From Ruminococcus_G sp050944435 (GTDB taxonomy: Bacteria; Bacillota; Clostridia; Lachnospirales; Lachnospiraceae): a stretch of 64,000 bases of DNA. Below, piece by piece: positions 43,379 to 52,748 of the stretch (within the stretch, counting starts at the first letter, position 1; each line of letters begins with the position of its first letter). The notes beneath the pieces were generated by a model. That model ran no database searches. It was not told where the DNA came from and saw only the letters and a program-made list of their open reading frames with translations. The position numbers and the translations under genes were made by a program. The stretch covers positions 13,281 through 77,280 of the forward strand of contig JBMNRB010000014.1 in assembly GCA_050944435.1 (NCBI GenBank), written 5' to 3'.

Positions 43379-45049
43379 ATGAAAAGTGATGCAGTGAAAA
43401 AGGGAATCCAGCAGGCGCCCCACCGATCCCTGTTTAATGCGTTGGGATTTACGAAAGAGGAGATGGAGAAGCCTCTGGTTGGTATTGTAAGTTCTTATAA
43501 TGAAATTGTGCCGGGTCATATGAACCTGGATAAAATTGTGGAAGCCGTAAAGATGGGCGTGGCCCTGGCAGGCGGCGTGCCCAGAGTATTTCCGGCCATC
43601 GCGGTGTGCGACGGAATTGCCATGGGCCATATCGGAATGAAGTATTCTCTGGTGACCAGGGATCTGATTGCGGATTCCACGGAAGCCATGGCGCTGGCTC
43701 ATCAGTTTGACGCTCTGGTTATGGTTCCCAATTGTGATAAAAATGTACCCGGACTTCTGATGGCGGCGGCCAGAATCAATGTGCCGACGATTTTCGTCAG
43801 CGGCGGTCCTATGATGGCCGGCCATGTCCATGGACAGAAGAGAAGCCTCTCCAGCATGTTTGAGGCGGTGGGGGCTTACGCCGCTGGAAAGATGACGGAA
43901 GAAGATGTGCAGGAGTTTGAGAATAAGGCATGTCCCACCTGCGGTTCCTGTTCCGGTATGTACACCGCCAACAGTATGAACTGTCTGACAGAAGTTCTGG
44001 GGATGGGACTGCAGGGAAATGGAACGATTCCCGCCGTATATTCTGAGAGAATCCGTCTGGCTAAACATGCGGGAATGCAAGTGATGGAACTGCTGAGAAA
44101 GAATATTCGTCCCCGCGATATTATGACAAAAGAGGCGCTGATCAATGCGCTGACGGTGGATATGGCATTGGGATGCTCCACCAACAGTATGCTTCATTTG
44201 CCGGCCATAGCCCACGAAATCGGCATGGATTTCAAGATTCCCTATGCCAATGAAATCAGCGCCAGAACCCCCAATCTCTGTCATTTGGCTCCGGCAGGTC
44301 CCACTTATATGGAAGATCTCAACGAAGCCGGCGGCGTCTATGCGGTCATGAATGAATTAAATAAAAAAGGTCTGCTGCACACGGAATGCATGACGGTTAC
44401 GGGAAAAACGGTGGGCGAGAATATCGCAGGCTGCGTCAATAAAAATCCGGAGGTAATCCGTCCCATTGATAATCCCTACAGTGAAACAGGCGGTCTTGCT
44501 GTTCTTCAGGGCAACCTGGCTCCCGACGGCAGCGTGGTAAAACGTTCTGCAGTTGTGGAGGAAATGCTGGTCCATGAAGGACCGGCCAGAGTATTTGACT
44601 GTGAAGAAGATGCCAGTGAAGCCATTCTTTCCGGAAAAATTAAGGAAGGGGATGTGGTGGTTATCCGCTATGAAGGTCCTAAAGGCGGGCCGGGTATGCG
44701 GGAGATGCTCAACCCCACCTCTCAGATTGCAGGCATGGGGCTGGGTTCATCCGTAGCTCTGATCACTGATGGACGTTTTTCCGGCGCTTCCAGGGGAGCT
44801 TCCATCGGTCATGTTTCTCCGGAAGCAGCGGTGGGAGGGCCCATTGCTTTGATTGAAGAAGGAGATATAATCCAGATAGATATTCCGGGTCATAAATTAA
44901 ATGTGGCGGTCAGTGATGAAGAAATGGCCAGAAGAAAAGAAAACTGGAAGCCCAGACAGCCAAAGGTAACTTCTGGATATCTGGCCAGATATGCTTCTAT
45001 GGTGACCTCCGGCGATCGGGGCGCAGTGTTGGAAATTCCAAAAAATTAG
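43379..45049 (+). CDS. ilvD: Dihydroxy-acid dehydratase
   Basis: A 556-residue iron-sulphur enzyme. Cluster cysteines are in VPNCDKNVPGLLMAA and KACPTCGSCSGMYTANSMNC; the start KSDAVKKGIQQAPHRSLFNA is typical. It dehydrates the dihydroxy precursors of valine and isoleucine. Start ATG 43379 with GTGAGG; a TTG three bases earlier is rejected. It precedes ilvB by 11 bases. Confidence 0.96.
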   Translation: MKSDAVKKGIQQAPHRSLFNALGFTKEEMEKPLVGIVSSYNEIVPGHMNLDKIVEAVKMGVALAGGVPRVFPAIAVCDGIAMGHIGMKYSLVTRDLIADSTEAMALAHQFDALVMVPNCDKNVPGLLMAAARINVPTIFVSGGPMMAGHVHGQKRSLSSMFEAVGAYAAGKMTEEDVQEFENKACPTCGSCSGMYTANSMNCLTEVLGMGLQGNGTIPAVYSERIRLAKHAGMQVMELLRKNIRPRDIMTKEALINALTVDMALGCSTNSMLHLPAIAHEIGMDFKIPYANEISARTPNLCHLAPAGPTYMEDLNEAGGVYAVMNELNKKGLLHTECMTVTGKTVGENIAGCVNKNPEVIRPIDNPYSETGGLAVLQGNLAPDGSVVKRSAVVEEMLVHEGPARVFDCEEDASEAILSGKIKEGDVVVIRYEGPKGGPGMREMLNPTSQIAGMGLGSSVALITDGRFSGASRGASIGHVSPEAAVGGPIALIEEGDIIQIDIPGHKLNVAVSDEEMARRKENWKPRQPKVTSGYLARYASMVTSGDRGAVLEIPKN

Positions 45050-45060
45050 GAGGAGGAACC

Positions 45061-46752
45061 ATGCAGTTAACAGGTTCAGAAATTATCATCAAATGTCTGG
45101 AAGAGCAGGGAGTGGATACTGTTTTTGGATATCCGGGCGGTTCCATTCTGAATATATATGACGAGTTGTACAAACATCAAAGTGAAATCCGCCATATCCT
45201 GACTTCCCATGAACAGGGCGCCGCCCATGCAGCGGACGGATATGCCAGGGCTACGGGAAAAGTAGGAGTCTGTATGGCGACTTCCGGCCCCGGAGCCACC
45301 AATCTGGTTACCGGGATTGCCACGGCCTATATGGATTCCATTCCCGTGGTGGCGATTACCGCCAATGTGGGAGTACCGCTTTTGGGAAAGGACAGCTTTC
45401 AGGAGGTAGATATTGCCGGCGTGACTATGCCTGTCACAAAGCACAGCATGATCGTAAAGGATGTGACCAAGCTGGCTGATACACTGCGGAGGGCCTTTAC
45501 TATTGCAAAAAGCGGCCGGCCGGGTCCGGTGCTGGTGGATGTCACCAAGGATGTCACGGCAATGAAAGCGGAATATACTTATAAAGAACCGGAAGAGATT
45601 TTGCCCTATACGGAGAAGATAGGACATCTGGACATCGAAAAAGCCGTTGAGATGATTGCAAAGGCGAAAAGACCGTTTATCTTTGTGGGCGGCGGGGCCA
45701 TTCTTTCCGGGGCGTCAGAGGAAATCAGAACCTTTGTCCATAAGGTAAACGCGCCGGTGGCAGTATCTTTGATGGGAAAGGGAGCCTTTCCTGAGACGGA
45801 TGAGCTGTATACCGGTATGATCGGAATGCACGGTACGAAGACTTCTAATCTGGGCGTGATGCAGGCGGATTTGCTGATTACCCTGGGGGCCAGATTCAGT
45901 GACCGTGTAACGGGAGATACCGGCAGTTTTGCAAAAAATGCGAAAATTCTTCAGATTGATGTGGATGCCGCGGAGATTAACAAAAATATCGTTGTGGACG
46001 CCAGCATTGTGGGAGATGTAAAGGAAGTACTGAAAATTCTCAATCAGCAGATTCCTCAGCAGGGCCATGAAGAGTGGATGGAAACCATTCGTGAGCTGAA
46101 GCAGAAATATCCTATGCAGTATGATGAGAGCGGGTTAAGCGGTCCATATATCATGGAGGAGCTGTACCGGATTACCAAAGGCGACGCAATCATCACCACG
46201 GAGGTGGGACAGCATCAGATGTGGGCGGCGCAGTATTACAAATATACGAGGCCCAGAACCTTTATTACTTCCGGGGGACTGGGAACCATGGGTTACGGTC
46301 TGGGGGCGGCCATCGGTGCGAAAATTGCCCGGCCCGACAAGACGGTGATTAACGTGGCGGGAGACGGCTGTTTCAGAATGAATATGAATGAAATCGCCAC
46401 GGCGGTGCGCAACAATCTTCCGCTGATCGAAGTGGTAATTAACAATCACGTACTGGGAATGGTGCGGCAGTGGCAGACGCTGTTCTATGGCAAAAGGTAT
46501 TCTTATACGGTACTGCAGGATAAAACAGATTATGTAAAAGTGGCGGAGGCCATGGGAGCCGTTGGAATTCGTGTGACAAAGAAAGAAGAAGTGGCTCCGG
46601 CCATCGAAAAGGCCATCGCGCTGAATACCACGGTTCTGATTGACTGCCAAATTGACTGTGACGACAAAGTATTTCCCATGGTTGCCGCGGGAGCGTCCCT
46701 GGAGGAAAGTTTTGACGCAGAAGATCTGAAAAAAAGTGAACAGTCCATTTGA
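45061..46752 (+). CDS. ilvB: Acetolactate synthase large subunit
   Basis: A 563-residue thiamine diphosphate enzyme: catalytic Glu in TSHEQGAAHAADGYAR, ThDP/Mg motif NVAGDGCFRMNMNE, plus GKDSFQEVDIAGVTMPVTKH. Anabolic-type sequence. It ends the leuB-ilvD-ilvB operon. The regulatory subunit gene ilvN/ilvH and ilvC are not adjacent, unlike most Clostridia. AGGAGG is directly upstream. Confidence 0.95.
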   Translation: MQLTGSEIIIKCLEEQGVDTVFGYPGGSILNIYDELYKHQSEIRHILTSHEQGAAHAADGYARATGKVGVCMATSGPGATNLVTGIATAYMDSIPVVAITANVGVPLLGKDSFQEVDIAGVTMPVTKHSMIVKDVTKLADTLRRAFTIAKSGRPGPVLVDVTKDVTAMKAEYTYKEPEEILPYTEKIGHLDIEKAVEMIAKAKRPFIFVGGGAILSGASEEIRTFVHKVNAPVAVSLMGKGAFPETDELYTGMIGMHGTKTSNLGVMQADLLITLGARFSDRVTGDTGSFAKNAKILQIDVDAAEINKNIVVDASIVGDVKEVLKILNQQIPQQGHEEWMETIRELKQKYPMQYDESGLSGPYIMEELYRITKGDAIITTEVGQHQMWAAQYYKYTRPRTFITSGGLGTMGYGLGAAIGAKIARPDKTVINVAGDGCFRMNMNEIATAVRNNLPLIEVVINNHVLGMVRQWQTLFYGKRYSYTVLQDKTDYVKVAEAMGAVGIRVTKKEEVAPAIEKAIALNTTVLIDCQIDCDDKVFPMVAAGASLEESFDAEDLKKSEQSI

Positions 46753-46762
46753 TTCGGATATC

Positions 46763-46791
46763 TTGACATTAAAATAACAAAGAGTTATGAT
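46763..46791 (+). promoter_or_regulatory. Sigma-A promoter for serC-serA
   Basis: TTGACA (46763-46768), 17-base spacer, TATGAT (46786-46791). A strong match. Confidence 0.82.
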
Positions 46792-46834
46792 AGGAAAAGA
46801 TTTTTATAATTAAGACTGTGAGGAGGATTTTAAA

Positions 46835-47917
46835 GTGAGTAGAGTGTACAATTTTTCAGCAGGTCCGGCAGTGCTGCCGGAAGAGGTATTGAAAGAAGCC
46901 CAGGCGGAGATGCTGGATTACCGTGGGACGGGGATGTCTGTAATGGAGATGAGTCATCGCTCGAAAGCTTTTGATGAAATCATCGACCAGGCGGAGGCGG
47001 ATCTGCGCAAATTGATGCAGATCCCGGATAATTATAAAGTATTGTTCATGCAGGGCGGCGCGTCTTTGCAGTTCGCCATGATTCCCATGAACCTTATGAA
47101 GAATAAGACTGCAGATTATATCGTAACGGGTCAGTGGGCGAAAAAAGCGTACCAGGAAGCACAGAAATATGGAAAAGTAAATAAGATTGCTTCCTCTGAG
47201 GATAAAACTTTTTCCTACATCCCGGATTGTTCGGATCTTCCCATAAGCGAGGACGCCGATTACGTTTATATCTGCGAGAACAACACCATTTACGGAACCA
47301 AATTTAAAAAACTGCCGAACACAAAGGGAAAACTGCTGGTTTCAGACGTATCCTCCTGTTTTCTGTCAGAACCGGTGGATGTGACAAAGTACGGCATCCT
47401 TTACGGCGGAGTACAGAAAAATATCGGTCCGGCAGGTATGGTGATCGCAGTGGTTCGGGAAGCTCTGATTACGGAAGATGTGCTTCCGGGAACACCCACC
47501 ATGATGCAGTATAAGACTTATGCCGACAATCGTTCCATGTATAATACTCCGAACTGCTACTGTATTTACATGTGCGGCAAAGTATTCCAGTGGATCATGA
47601 AAATGGGCGGACTGGAAGGAATGAAAGCCCACAATGAAAAGAAAGCGGCTATCCTTTATGATTTTCTGGATCAGAGTAAGCTGTTTAAAGGTACCGTCGT
47701 AAAGGAAGACCGGTCTTTGATGAACGTACCCTTCGTGACGGGAAACAGTGAAATGGACGCCAAGTTTGTGGCAGAAGCCAAAGCAGCAGGTTTTGAAAAT
47801 CTGAAGGGCCACAGAACGGTGGGCGGAATGCGCGCCAGCATTTATAATGCAATGCCTCTGGAAGGCGTGGAAAAATTGGTTGATTTTATGAAAAAATTTG
47901 AAGAGGAGAATCTGTGA
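46835..47917 (+). CDS. serC: Phosphoserine aminotransferase
   Basis: A 360-residue class V aminotransferase: VYNFSAGPAVLPEEVLKEAQ, MSHRSKAFDEII, and the PLP lysine in YGGVQKNIGPAGM. It makes phosphoserine from 3-phosphohydroxypyruvate. Start GTG 46835 with AGGAGG. It is followed directly by serA, whose product supplies its substrate. Confidence 0.96.
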   Translation: MSRVYNFSAGPAVLPEEVLKEAQAEMLDYRGTGMSVMEMSHRSKAFDEIIDQAEADLRKLMQIPDNYKVLFMQGGASLQFAMIPMNLMKNKTADYIVTGQWAKKAYQEAQKYGKVNKIASSEDKTFSYIPDCSDLPISEDADYVYICENNTIYGTKFKKLPNTKGKLLVSDVSSCFLSEPVDVTKYGILYGGVQKNIGPAGMVIAVVREALITEDVLPGTPTMMQYKTYADNRSMYNTPNCYCIYMCGKVFQWIMKMGGLEGMKAHNEKKAAILYDFLDQSKLFKGTVVKEDRSLMNVPFVTGNSEMDAKFVAEAKAAGFENLKGHRTVGGMRASIYNAMPLEGVEKLVDFMKKFEEENL

Positions 47918-47918
47918 C

Positions 47919-49082
47919 ATGTATAAATATCATTGCCTGAATCCGATTTCGCCGGTAGGGCTGGAAAAATTTAGCGATGAATACCAGGAGACAGATAATA
48001 TTCAGGAGGCGGACGCCGTCCTGGTGCGCAGCGCCGATATGAAGAACATGGAACTGCCCAAAGGGCTGAAAGCCATCGGCCGTGCAGGCGCGGGAGTGAA
48101 CAATATTCCCCTGGGCAAATGTTCAGATGAAGGAATCGTAGTATTCAATACGCCGGGAGCAAACGCCAATGGCGTAAAGGAGCTGGTTATTGCAGGAATG
48201 CTGCTGGCATCCAGGGATATCGTGGGCGGTATCGAATGGGTGGAAAGCGAGCAGAATGTGGAAGAGATTGGCAAACTGGCTGAGAAAAAGAAAAAACAGT
48301 TTGCTGGCTGTGAGATCAGCGGAAAGAAGCTGGGAATTATCGGTCTGGGCGCTATCGGCGTGCTGGTAGCCAATGCAGCTACCCATCTGGGCATGGAAGT
48401 ATACGGATATGATCCTTACATTTCCGTGGAAGCTGCATGGAATCTTTCCCGAACCATTAAACATATCAACGATTTAAATATTATCTATAAAGAGTGTGAT
48501 TATATTACGATCCACGTACCCCTTTTGGAGGACACAAAAGGGATGATCAACGCAGAGGCCATCAGCCAGATGAAAGAAAATGTGGTTATCCTTAACTTTG
48601 CCAGAGATCTTCTGGTGGATGAAAAAGCTCTGGTGGAGGCGCTGGAAAACGGCAAAGTGAAGAAATATGTGACCGACTTTGCCAACCCCGTGGTTGCCGG
48701 AGCAAAAAATACTCTGGTTACGCCCCATTTGGGAGCTTCTACAGAAGAGGCGGAAGACAACTGTGCAAAGATGGCGGTAAAAGAGCTGAGAAATTATCTG
48801 GAAAATGGAAATATCAAAAACTCAGTAAATTATCCCAACTGCGATATGGGCACCTGTGTGACGGCAGGAAGAATCGCCATCAATCACAGAAATACGGTAA
48901 ATATGATCAGCAGCTTCAGCAAGGTGCTGGGAGATGCGGGAATCAATATTTCAGATATGACCAATAAGAGTAAAGGCGAATATGCATATACGCTGCTGGA
49001 CCTGCAGACCAGGCCCACACAGGAAGTTATTGAAAAACTTGGAAAAATAGATGGCGTATTGAGGGTTCGTATTGTAAAATAA
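47919..49082 (+). CDS. serA: D-3-phosphoglycerate dehydrogenase
   Basis: A 387-residue D-2-hydroxyacid dehydrogenase: NAD motif KLGIIGLGAIGVLVANAAT, catalytic region NFARDLLVDEKALVEAL and VTPHLGASTEEAEDN, then a C-terminal ACT domain (about 310-387) that likely binds serine. First step of serine synthesis. Start ATG 47919, one base after the serC stop. Terminator immediately follows. Confidence 0.95.
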   Translation: MYKYHCLNPISPVGLEKFSDEYQETDNIQEADAVLVRSADMKNMELPKGLKAIGRAGAGVNNIPLGKCSDEGIVVFNTPGANANGVKELVIAGMLLASRDIVGGIEWVESEQNVEEIGKLAEKKKKQFAGCEISGKKLGIIGLGAIGVLVANAATHLGMEVYGYDPYISVEAAWNLSRTIKHINDLNIIYKECDYITIHVPLLEDTKGMINAEAISQMKENVVILNFARDLLVDEKALVEALENGKVKKYVTDFANPVVAGAKNTLVTPHLGASTEEAEDNCAKMAVKELRNYLENGNIKNSVNYPNCDMGTCVTAGRIAINHRNTVNMISSFSKVLGDAGINISDMTNKSKGEYAYTLLDLQTRPTQEVIEKLGKIDGVLRVRIVK

Positions 49083-49084
49083 AA

Positions 49085-49124
49085 GGGAGGGAGAATTTTA
49101 GCAATAAAATTCTCCGCCCTTTTT
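49085..49124 (+). terminator. Terminator after serA
   Basis: GGG...GGGAGAATTTTA (49085-49100), loop GCAA, TAAAATTCTCC...CCC (49105-49119), then TTTTT. A small internal bulge interrupts the stem. Confidence 0.88.
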
Positions 49125-49151
49125 CAACATATGCGGATAAAGGAGATCGGG

Positions 49152-49280
49152 ATGAAATCTATTGAAAAATATAGGCGGATGAAAAAGCGTCTGATACTGA
49201 TCAGGTCCGCAGTGAGAAACCGGAAGAAGCTGATCCGGGCATGCCGGACAATGCTGAAATTATGGAGAGGAAACGAATGA
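49152..49280 (+). CDS. Small basic protein of unknown function, 42 residues
   Basis: An ATG at 49152 preceded by AAAGGAGA opens a 42-codon frame: MKSIEKYRRMKKRLILIRSA, then VRNRKKLIRACRTMLKLWRGNE and TGA at 49278. It has about 16 Lys/Arg and only three acidic residues and could form one amphipathic helix. It ends one base before the ATG of the DUF1015 gene, whose ribosome binding site (GGAGAGGAAAC) lies inside its last codons. I do not recognise a family. It could bind RNA or membranes, or be a leader that couples translation of the next gene. Real translation is plausible, not proven. Confidence 0.5.
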   Translation: MKSIEKYRRMKKRLILIRSAVRNRKKLIRACRTMLKLWRGNE

Positions 49281-49281
49281 T

Positions 49282-50523
49282 ATGGCGACAGTAAAACCTT
49301 TTAGGGGCGTTCGGCCTACGGCTGAACTGGCACCGCGCATTGCAGCGCTTCCCTATGATGTGTATAATCGAAAAGAAGCTTGCGAGGAAGTGGCCAGAGA
49401 ACCATTTTCTTTTTTGAAAATTGACAGGGCGGAAACTCAGTTTCCGGATGATGTGGATACCTATGATCCGCAGGTTTATAAAAGGGCCAGAAAAACACTG
49501 GACGATATGATCAGATCGGGGTATTTCATAAAAGATCGTTGGAAAAGCTATTATTTATATGAGCTTACCATGGATCAGAGAAGTCAGACAGGAATCGTAG
49601 GATGCGCATCCATCGACGATTATGACAGCGAAGTTATCCGCAAACATGAAAATACCCGGGAAGAAAAAGAGATAGACAGAATCCGCCATGTGGATGCCTG
49701 CGACGCCCAGACCGGGCCCATCTTTCTTACCTATCACCGGGATGAAACCCTGCGTGAAATTATCGAAGGATGGAAAATGCACACTCCCAGTTATGATTTT
49801 GTAAGCAGCGACGGAATTCGCCATCGGGTTTGGACCATTGATGACGCAAAGACTGTGCAGGAAATTACAGAGGCTTTTGAGCGTATTGACAGACTTTATA
49901 TCGCCGATGGTCATCATCGCTGCGCGTCAGCGGTGAAGGTTGGAAAAATGCGCCGGGAACAGAATCCGGGATACACTGGGGAAGAGGAATATAATTACTT
50001 TCTTTCCGTACTGTTTCAGGAAGATGAACTGAAAATTTACGATTATAACCGGGTAGTCAAAGATCTGGGCGGGTTATCGGCAGAAGAATTCCTGAAAAAA
50101 ATACAGGAAAAATTCCAGGTGGAAAAAGTTGGCCGGGAACAGGTGCGGCCGCAGCAAAAAGGAGAATTCGGCATGTACATGGACGGTATCTGGTACCGTC
50201 TGCGCATTAAAGAAGAATATCTGTCTGAAGACGCAGTGGACGGCCTGGATGTTTCTTTGCTGCAGAACCATTTGCTGGCGCCGATTCTTGGCATTGAAAA
50301 TCCGAAAACGGATAGCAGGATTGATTTTGTGGGAGGAATCCGCGGCCTGTCAGAGCTGGAACGGAGAGTAAACAGCGACTGCAAGGCAGCTTTTTCCATG
50401 TATCCCACTTCTATCGGGGAATTATTTGCAGTGGCGGACGAACACCGCCTGATGCCGCCGAAATCCACCTGGTTTGAGCCAAAACTGAGAAGTGGATTAT
50501 TTATACATAAACTGTCGGAATGA
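49282..50523 (+). CDS. DUF1015 family protein
   Basis: A 413-residue protein with DUF1015 features: VKPFRGVRPTAELAPRIAAL near the start, PYDVYN, RHENTREEKEIDRI, YIADGHHRCASAVK and, at the C-terminus, MPPKSTWFEPKLRSGLFIHK. The family commonly follows serA and carries the ADGHHR motif of SerK-like kinases. A role as a serine kinase or related enzyme is therefore possible but not shown. It overlaps the upstream region of glgB. Confidence 0.88.
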   Translation: MATVKPFRGVRPTAELAPRIAALPYDVYNRKEACEEVAREPFSFLKIDRAETQFPDDVDTYDPQVYKRARKTLDDMIRSGYFIKDRWKSYYLYELTMDQRSQTGIVGCASIDDYDSEVIRKHENTREEKEIDRIRHVDACDAQTGPIFLTYHRDETLREIIEGWKMHTPSYDFVSSDGIRHRVWTIDDAKTVQEITEAFERIDRLYIADGHHRCASAVKVGKMRREQNPGYTGEEEYNYFLSVLFQEDELKIYDYNRVVKDLGGLSAEEFLKKIQEKFQVEKVGREQVRPQQKGEFGMYMDGIWYRLRIKEEYLSEDAVDGLDVSLLQNHLLAPILGIENPKTDSRIDFVGGIRGLSELERRVNSDCKAAFSMYPTSIGELFAVADEHRLMPPKSTWFEPKLRSGLFIHKLSE

Positions 50524-50543
50524 CAGAAAACAGGAGGATCTTT

Positions 50544-52745
50544 ATGGCAGATAAATTATATGATTTGATGGACTGGGCTGCAATTGAGGCGATTGTATAT
50601 TCGGAGGAGTTTCATCCCCGGAGTATCCTGGGTCCCCGTCTGGTGAAGGACGGAGTGCTGATTCAGTGTTTTTTTCCTGACAGAAAACAGGTAATGGTTA
50701 AAACAGTAAAGGACCAGAAAAAATATCGAATGACGATGGAAGACGAAGCCGGCTTTTTTGCAGTGCTGCTGCCGGGAAAGGAAATTCCGGAGTATGTGTT
50801 TGTTGTCCAGGAAGAAGGAAAATATAAAGAATATAAAGATCCTTATGGCTTTCCAGGAAGAATTACCAGGGAGGATGAGGTTCAGTTTTCCCACGGCATC
50901 GGTTATAAAATATACGAGAAGCTGGGAGCCCATCCGGTGAGATCCGGCCATACCAACGGCGTGCACTTTGCCGTATGGGCGCCCAATGCCCTTCGGGTTA
51001 GTGTGGTGGGAGACTTTAACGCCTGGGACGGGCGCATGTATCCCATGGAAAAACACGAGGAGTCGGGCATATTTGAGCTGTTTATTCCGCAGGTAAAGCC
51101 TGGAGATTTATATAAATACGAAATTAAACTGAAGGATGGCCTGACATATCTGAAGGCCGATCCCTTCGCCAATGCCGCTCAGCTGAGGCCCGATACGGCC
51201 TCTGTGGTGGTGAATCTGAAAAAACACCGCTGGCAGGACCGGGAATGGATGAAAAACAGAAAAAAAAGTCAGAGTGAAGAAAGCCCTATTTATATCTATG
51301 AAGTACATCTGGGCTCCTTTCAGAAGCCGGAAGACGGAAGACAATTTTATAATTACCGGGAAATTGCAGTTCTCCTGGCAGATTATGTCAAGGAAATGGG
51401 ATATACCCATGTGGAGCTGATGCCGGTGATGGAACATCCCCTGGACGAGTCATGGGGATATCAGGTGACGGGATATTACGCGCCAACCAGCCGCTACGGA
51501 ACTCCGGAAGACTTTATGGCGTTCATTGATTACATGCATGGAGCGGGAATTGGCGTAATCCTGGATTGGGTGCCGGCACACTTTCCAAAGGACGATTTTG
51601 GCCTGTCCTCCTTTGACGGGACAAAGCTTTTTGAACATCTGGATCCCAGACAGGGGATGCACCCCCACTGGGGAACGTTGATTTTTAACTATGGACGGCC
51701 CCAGGTGAGCAATTTTCTCATTGCCAACGCCATGTTCTGGGCGGACAAATATCATGCAGACGGAATCCGGATGGACGCGGTGGCATCCATGCTGTATCTG
51801 GATTACGGCAAGAAGGACGGAGAATGGGTTGCCAATATGTACGGCGGAAATGAAAATCTGGAAGCGATAGAATTTCTGAAGCATTTGAATTCCATGATGA
51901 AAAAACGTTATCCGGACGTATTGATGATCGCGGAAGAATCCACCGCATGGCCTTTGGTAACCGGGGATGTGAAGAAGGATGGTCTGGGTTTCGATTATAA
52001 ATGGAATATGGGCTGGATGAATGATTTCCTGGGATACATGGAATACGATCCGGTTTTTCGCGGGGCTCATCATAATGAACTGACTTTCAGCATGATTTAC
52101 GCATACAGTGAAAGATTCATGCTGAGTCTGTCCCATGACGAGTTTGTTCATGAGAAAGGTTCCATGATAGGGAAAATGCCGGGAGAGGAAAAGGATAAAT
52201 ATGCCAACATGCGCGCGGCTCTCACTTATATGGTCTGTCATCCGGGGAAAAAGCTTCTTTTTATGGGACAGGACTTTGCTCAGAATCAGGAATGGTCAGA
52301 ATCCCGGGGACTGGACTGGGAACTTCTGAAAGAGAAGCCCCATGAAATTTTCCGGAAGTTTATGAAGGATGCGGTGCATTTTTATAAATCACAGCCGGCT
52401 CTCTATGAGCAGGACTACAGTGTGGAGGGATTTGAATGGATCAATGCCATGGAGTGGGAGAAAAATATTCTTTCCTTTATTCGGACAGATAAGAAGGGAG
52501 AACATCAGCTCCTGGTAGTGTGCAATTTTTCTGCCCTTCCCTTTGAAGAGTATTCGGTGGGAGTGCCAAGGGCAGGAAAATACAAAGAGATATTTAACAG
52601 TGATTCCAAAATTTACGGGGGCAAAGGCATGGTGAATCCCCGGGTGAAAATGTCCCGGGCGGTGGAGTGTGATGATCGGGAAAATTCCATCAAGATTAAG
52701 CTGGCGCCCCTTAGCGTGACGATTTTTGAATACAGAAAAGGATGA
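50544..52745 (+). CDS. glgB: 1,4-alpha-glucan branching enzyme
   Basis: A 733-residue enzyme: N-terminal starch-binding modules, including HFAVWAPNALRVSVVGDFNA (CBM48), then a GH13 barrel with HADGIRMDAVASMLYLDY (nucleophile Asp), MIAEESTAWP (acid Glu) and SHDEFVHEKGSM (transition-state Asp). It makes alpha-1,6 branches in glycogen. No other glg gene is adjacent. Start ATG 50544 with CAGGAGG. Confidence 0.95.
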   Translation: MADKLYDLMDWAAIEAIVYSEEFHPRSILGPRLVKDGVLIQCFFPDRKQVMVKTVKDQKKYRMTMEDEAGFFAVLLPGKEIPEYVFVVQEEGKYKEYKDPYGFPGRITREDEVQFSHGIGYKIYEKLGAHPVRSGHTNGVHFAVWAPNALRVSVVGDFNAWDGRMYPMEKHEESGIFELFIPQVKPGDLYKYEIKLKDGLTYLKADPFANAAQLRPDTASVVVNLKKHRWQDREWMKNRKKSQSEESPIYIYEVHLGSFQKPEDGRQFYNYREIAVLLADYVKEMGYTHVELMPVMEHPLDESWGYQVTGYYAPTSRYGTPEDFMAFIDYMHGAGIGVILDWVPAHFPKDDFGLSSFDGTKLFEHLDPRQGMHPHWGTLIFNYGRPQVSNFLIANAMFWADKYHADGIRMDAVASMLYLDYGKKDGEWVANMYGGNENLEAIEFLKHLNSMMKKRYPDVLMIAEESTAWPLVTGDVKKDGLGFDYKWNMGWMNDFLGYMEYDPVFRGAHHNELTFSMIYAYSERFMLSLSHDEFVHEKGSMIGKMPGEEKDKYANMRAALTYMVCHPGKKLLFMGQDFAQNQEWSESRGLDWELLKEKPHEIFRKFMKDAVHFYKSQPALYEQDYSVEGFEWINAMEWEKNILSFIRTDKKGEHQLLVVCNFSALPFEEYSVGVPRAGKYKEIFNSDSKIYGGKGMVNPRVKMSRAVECDDRENSIKIKLAPLSVTIFEYRKG

Positions 52746-52748
52746 GAT

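Noticed and set aside
49083..49281. Riboswitch in front of the DUF1015 gene
   Set aside because: The structure here is simply the serA terminator; no known aptamer pattern was found.
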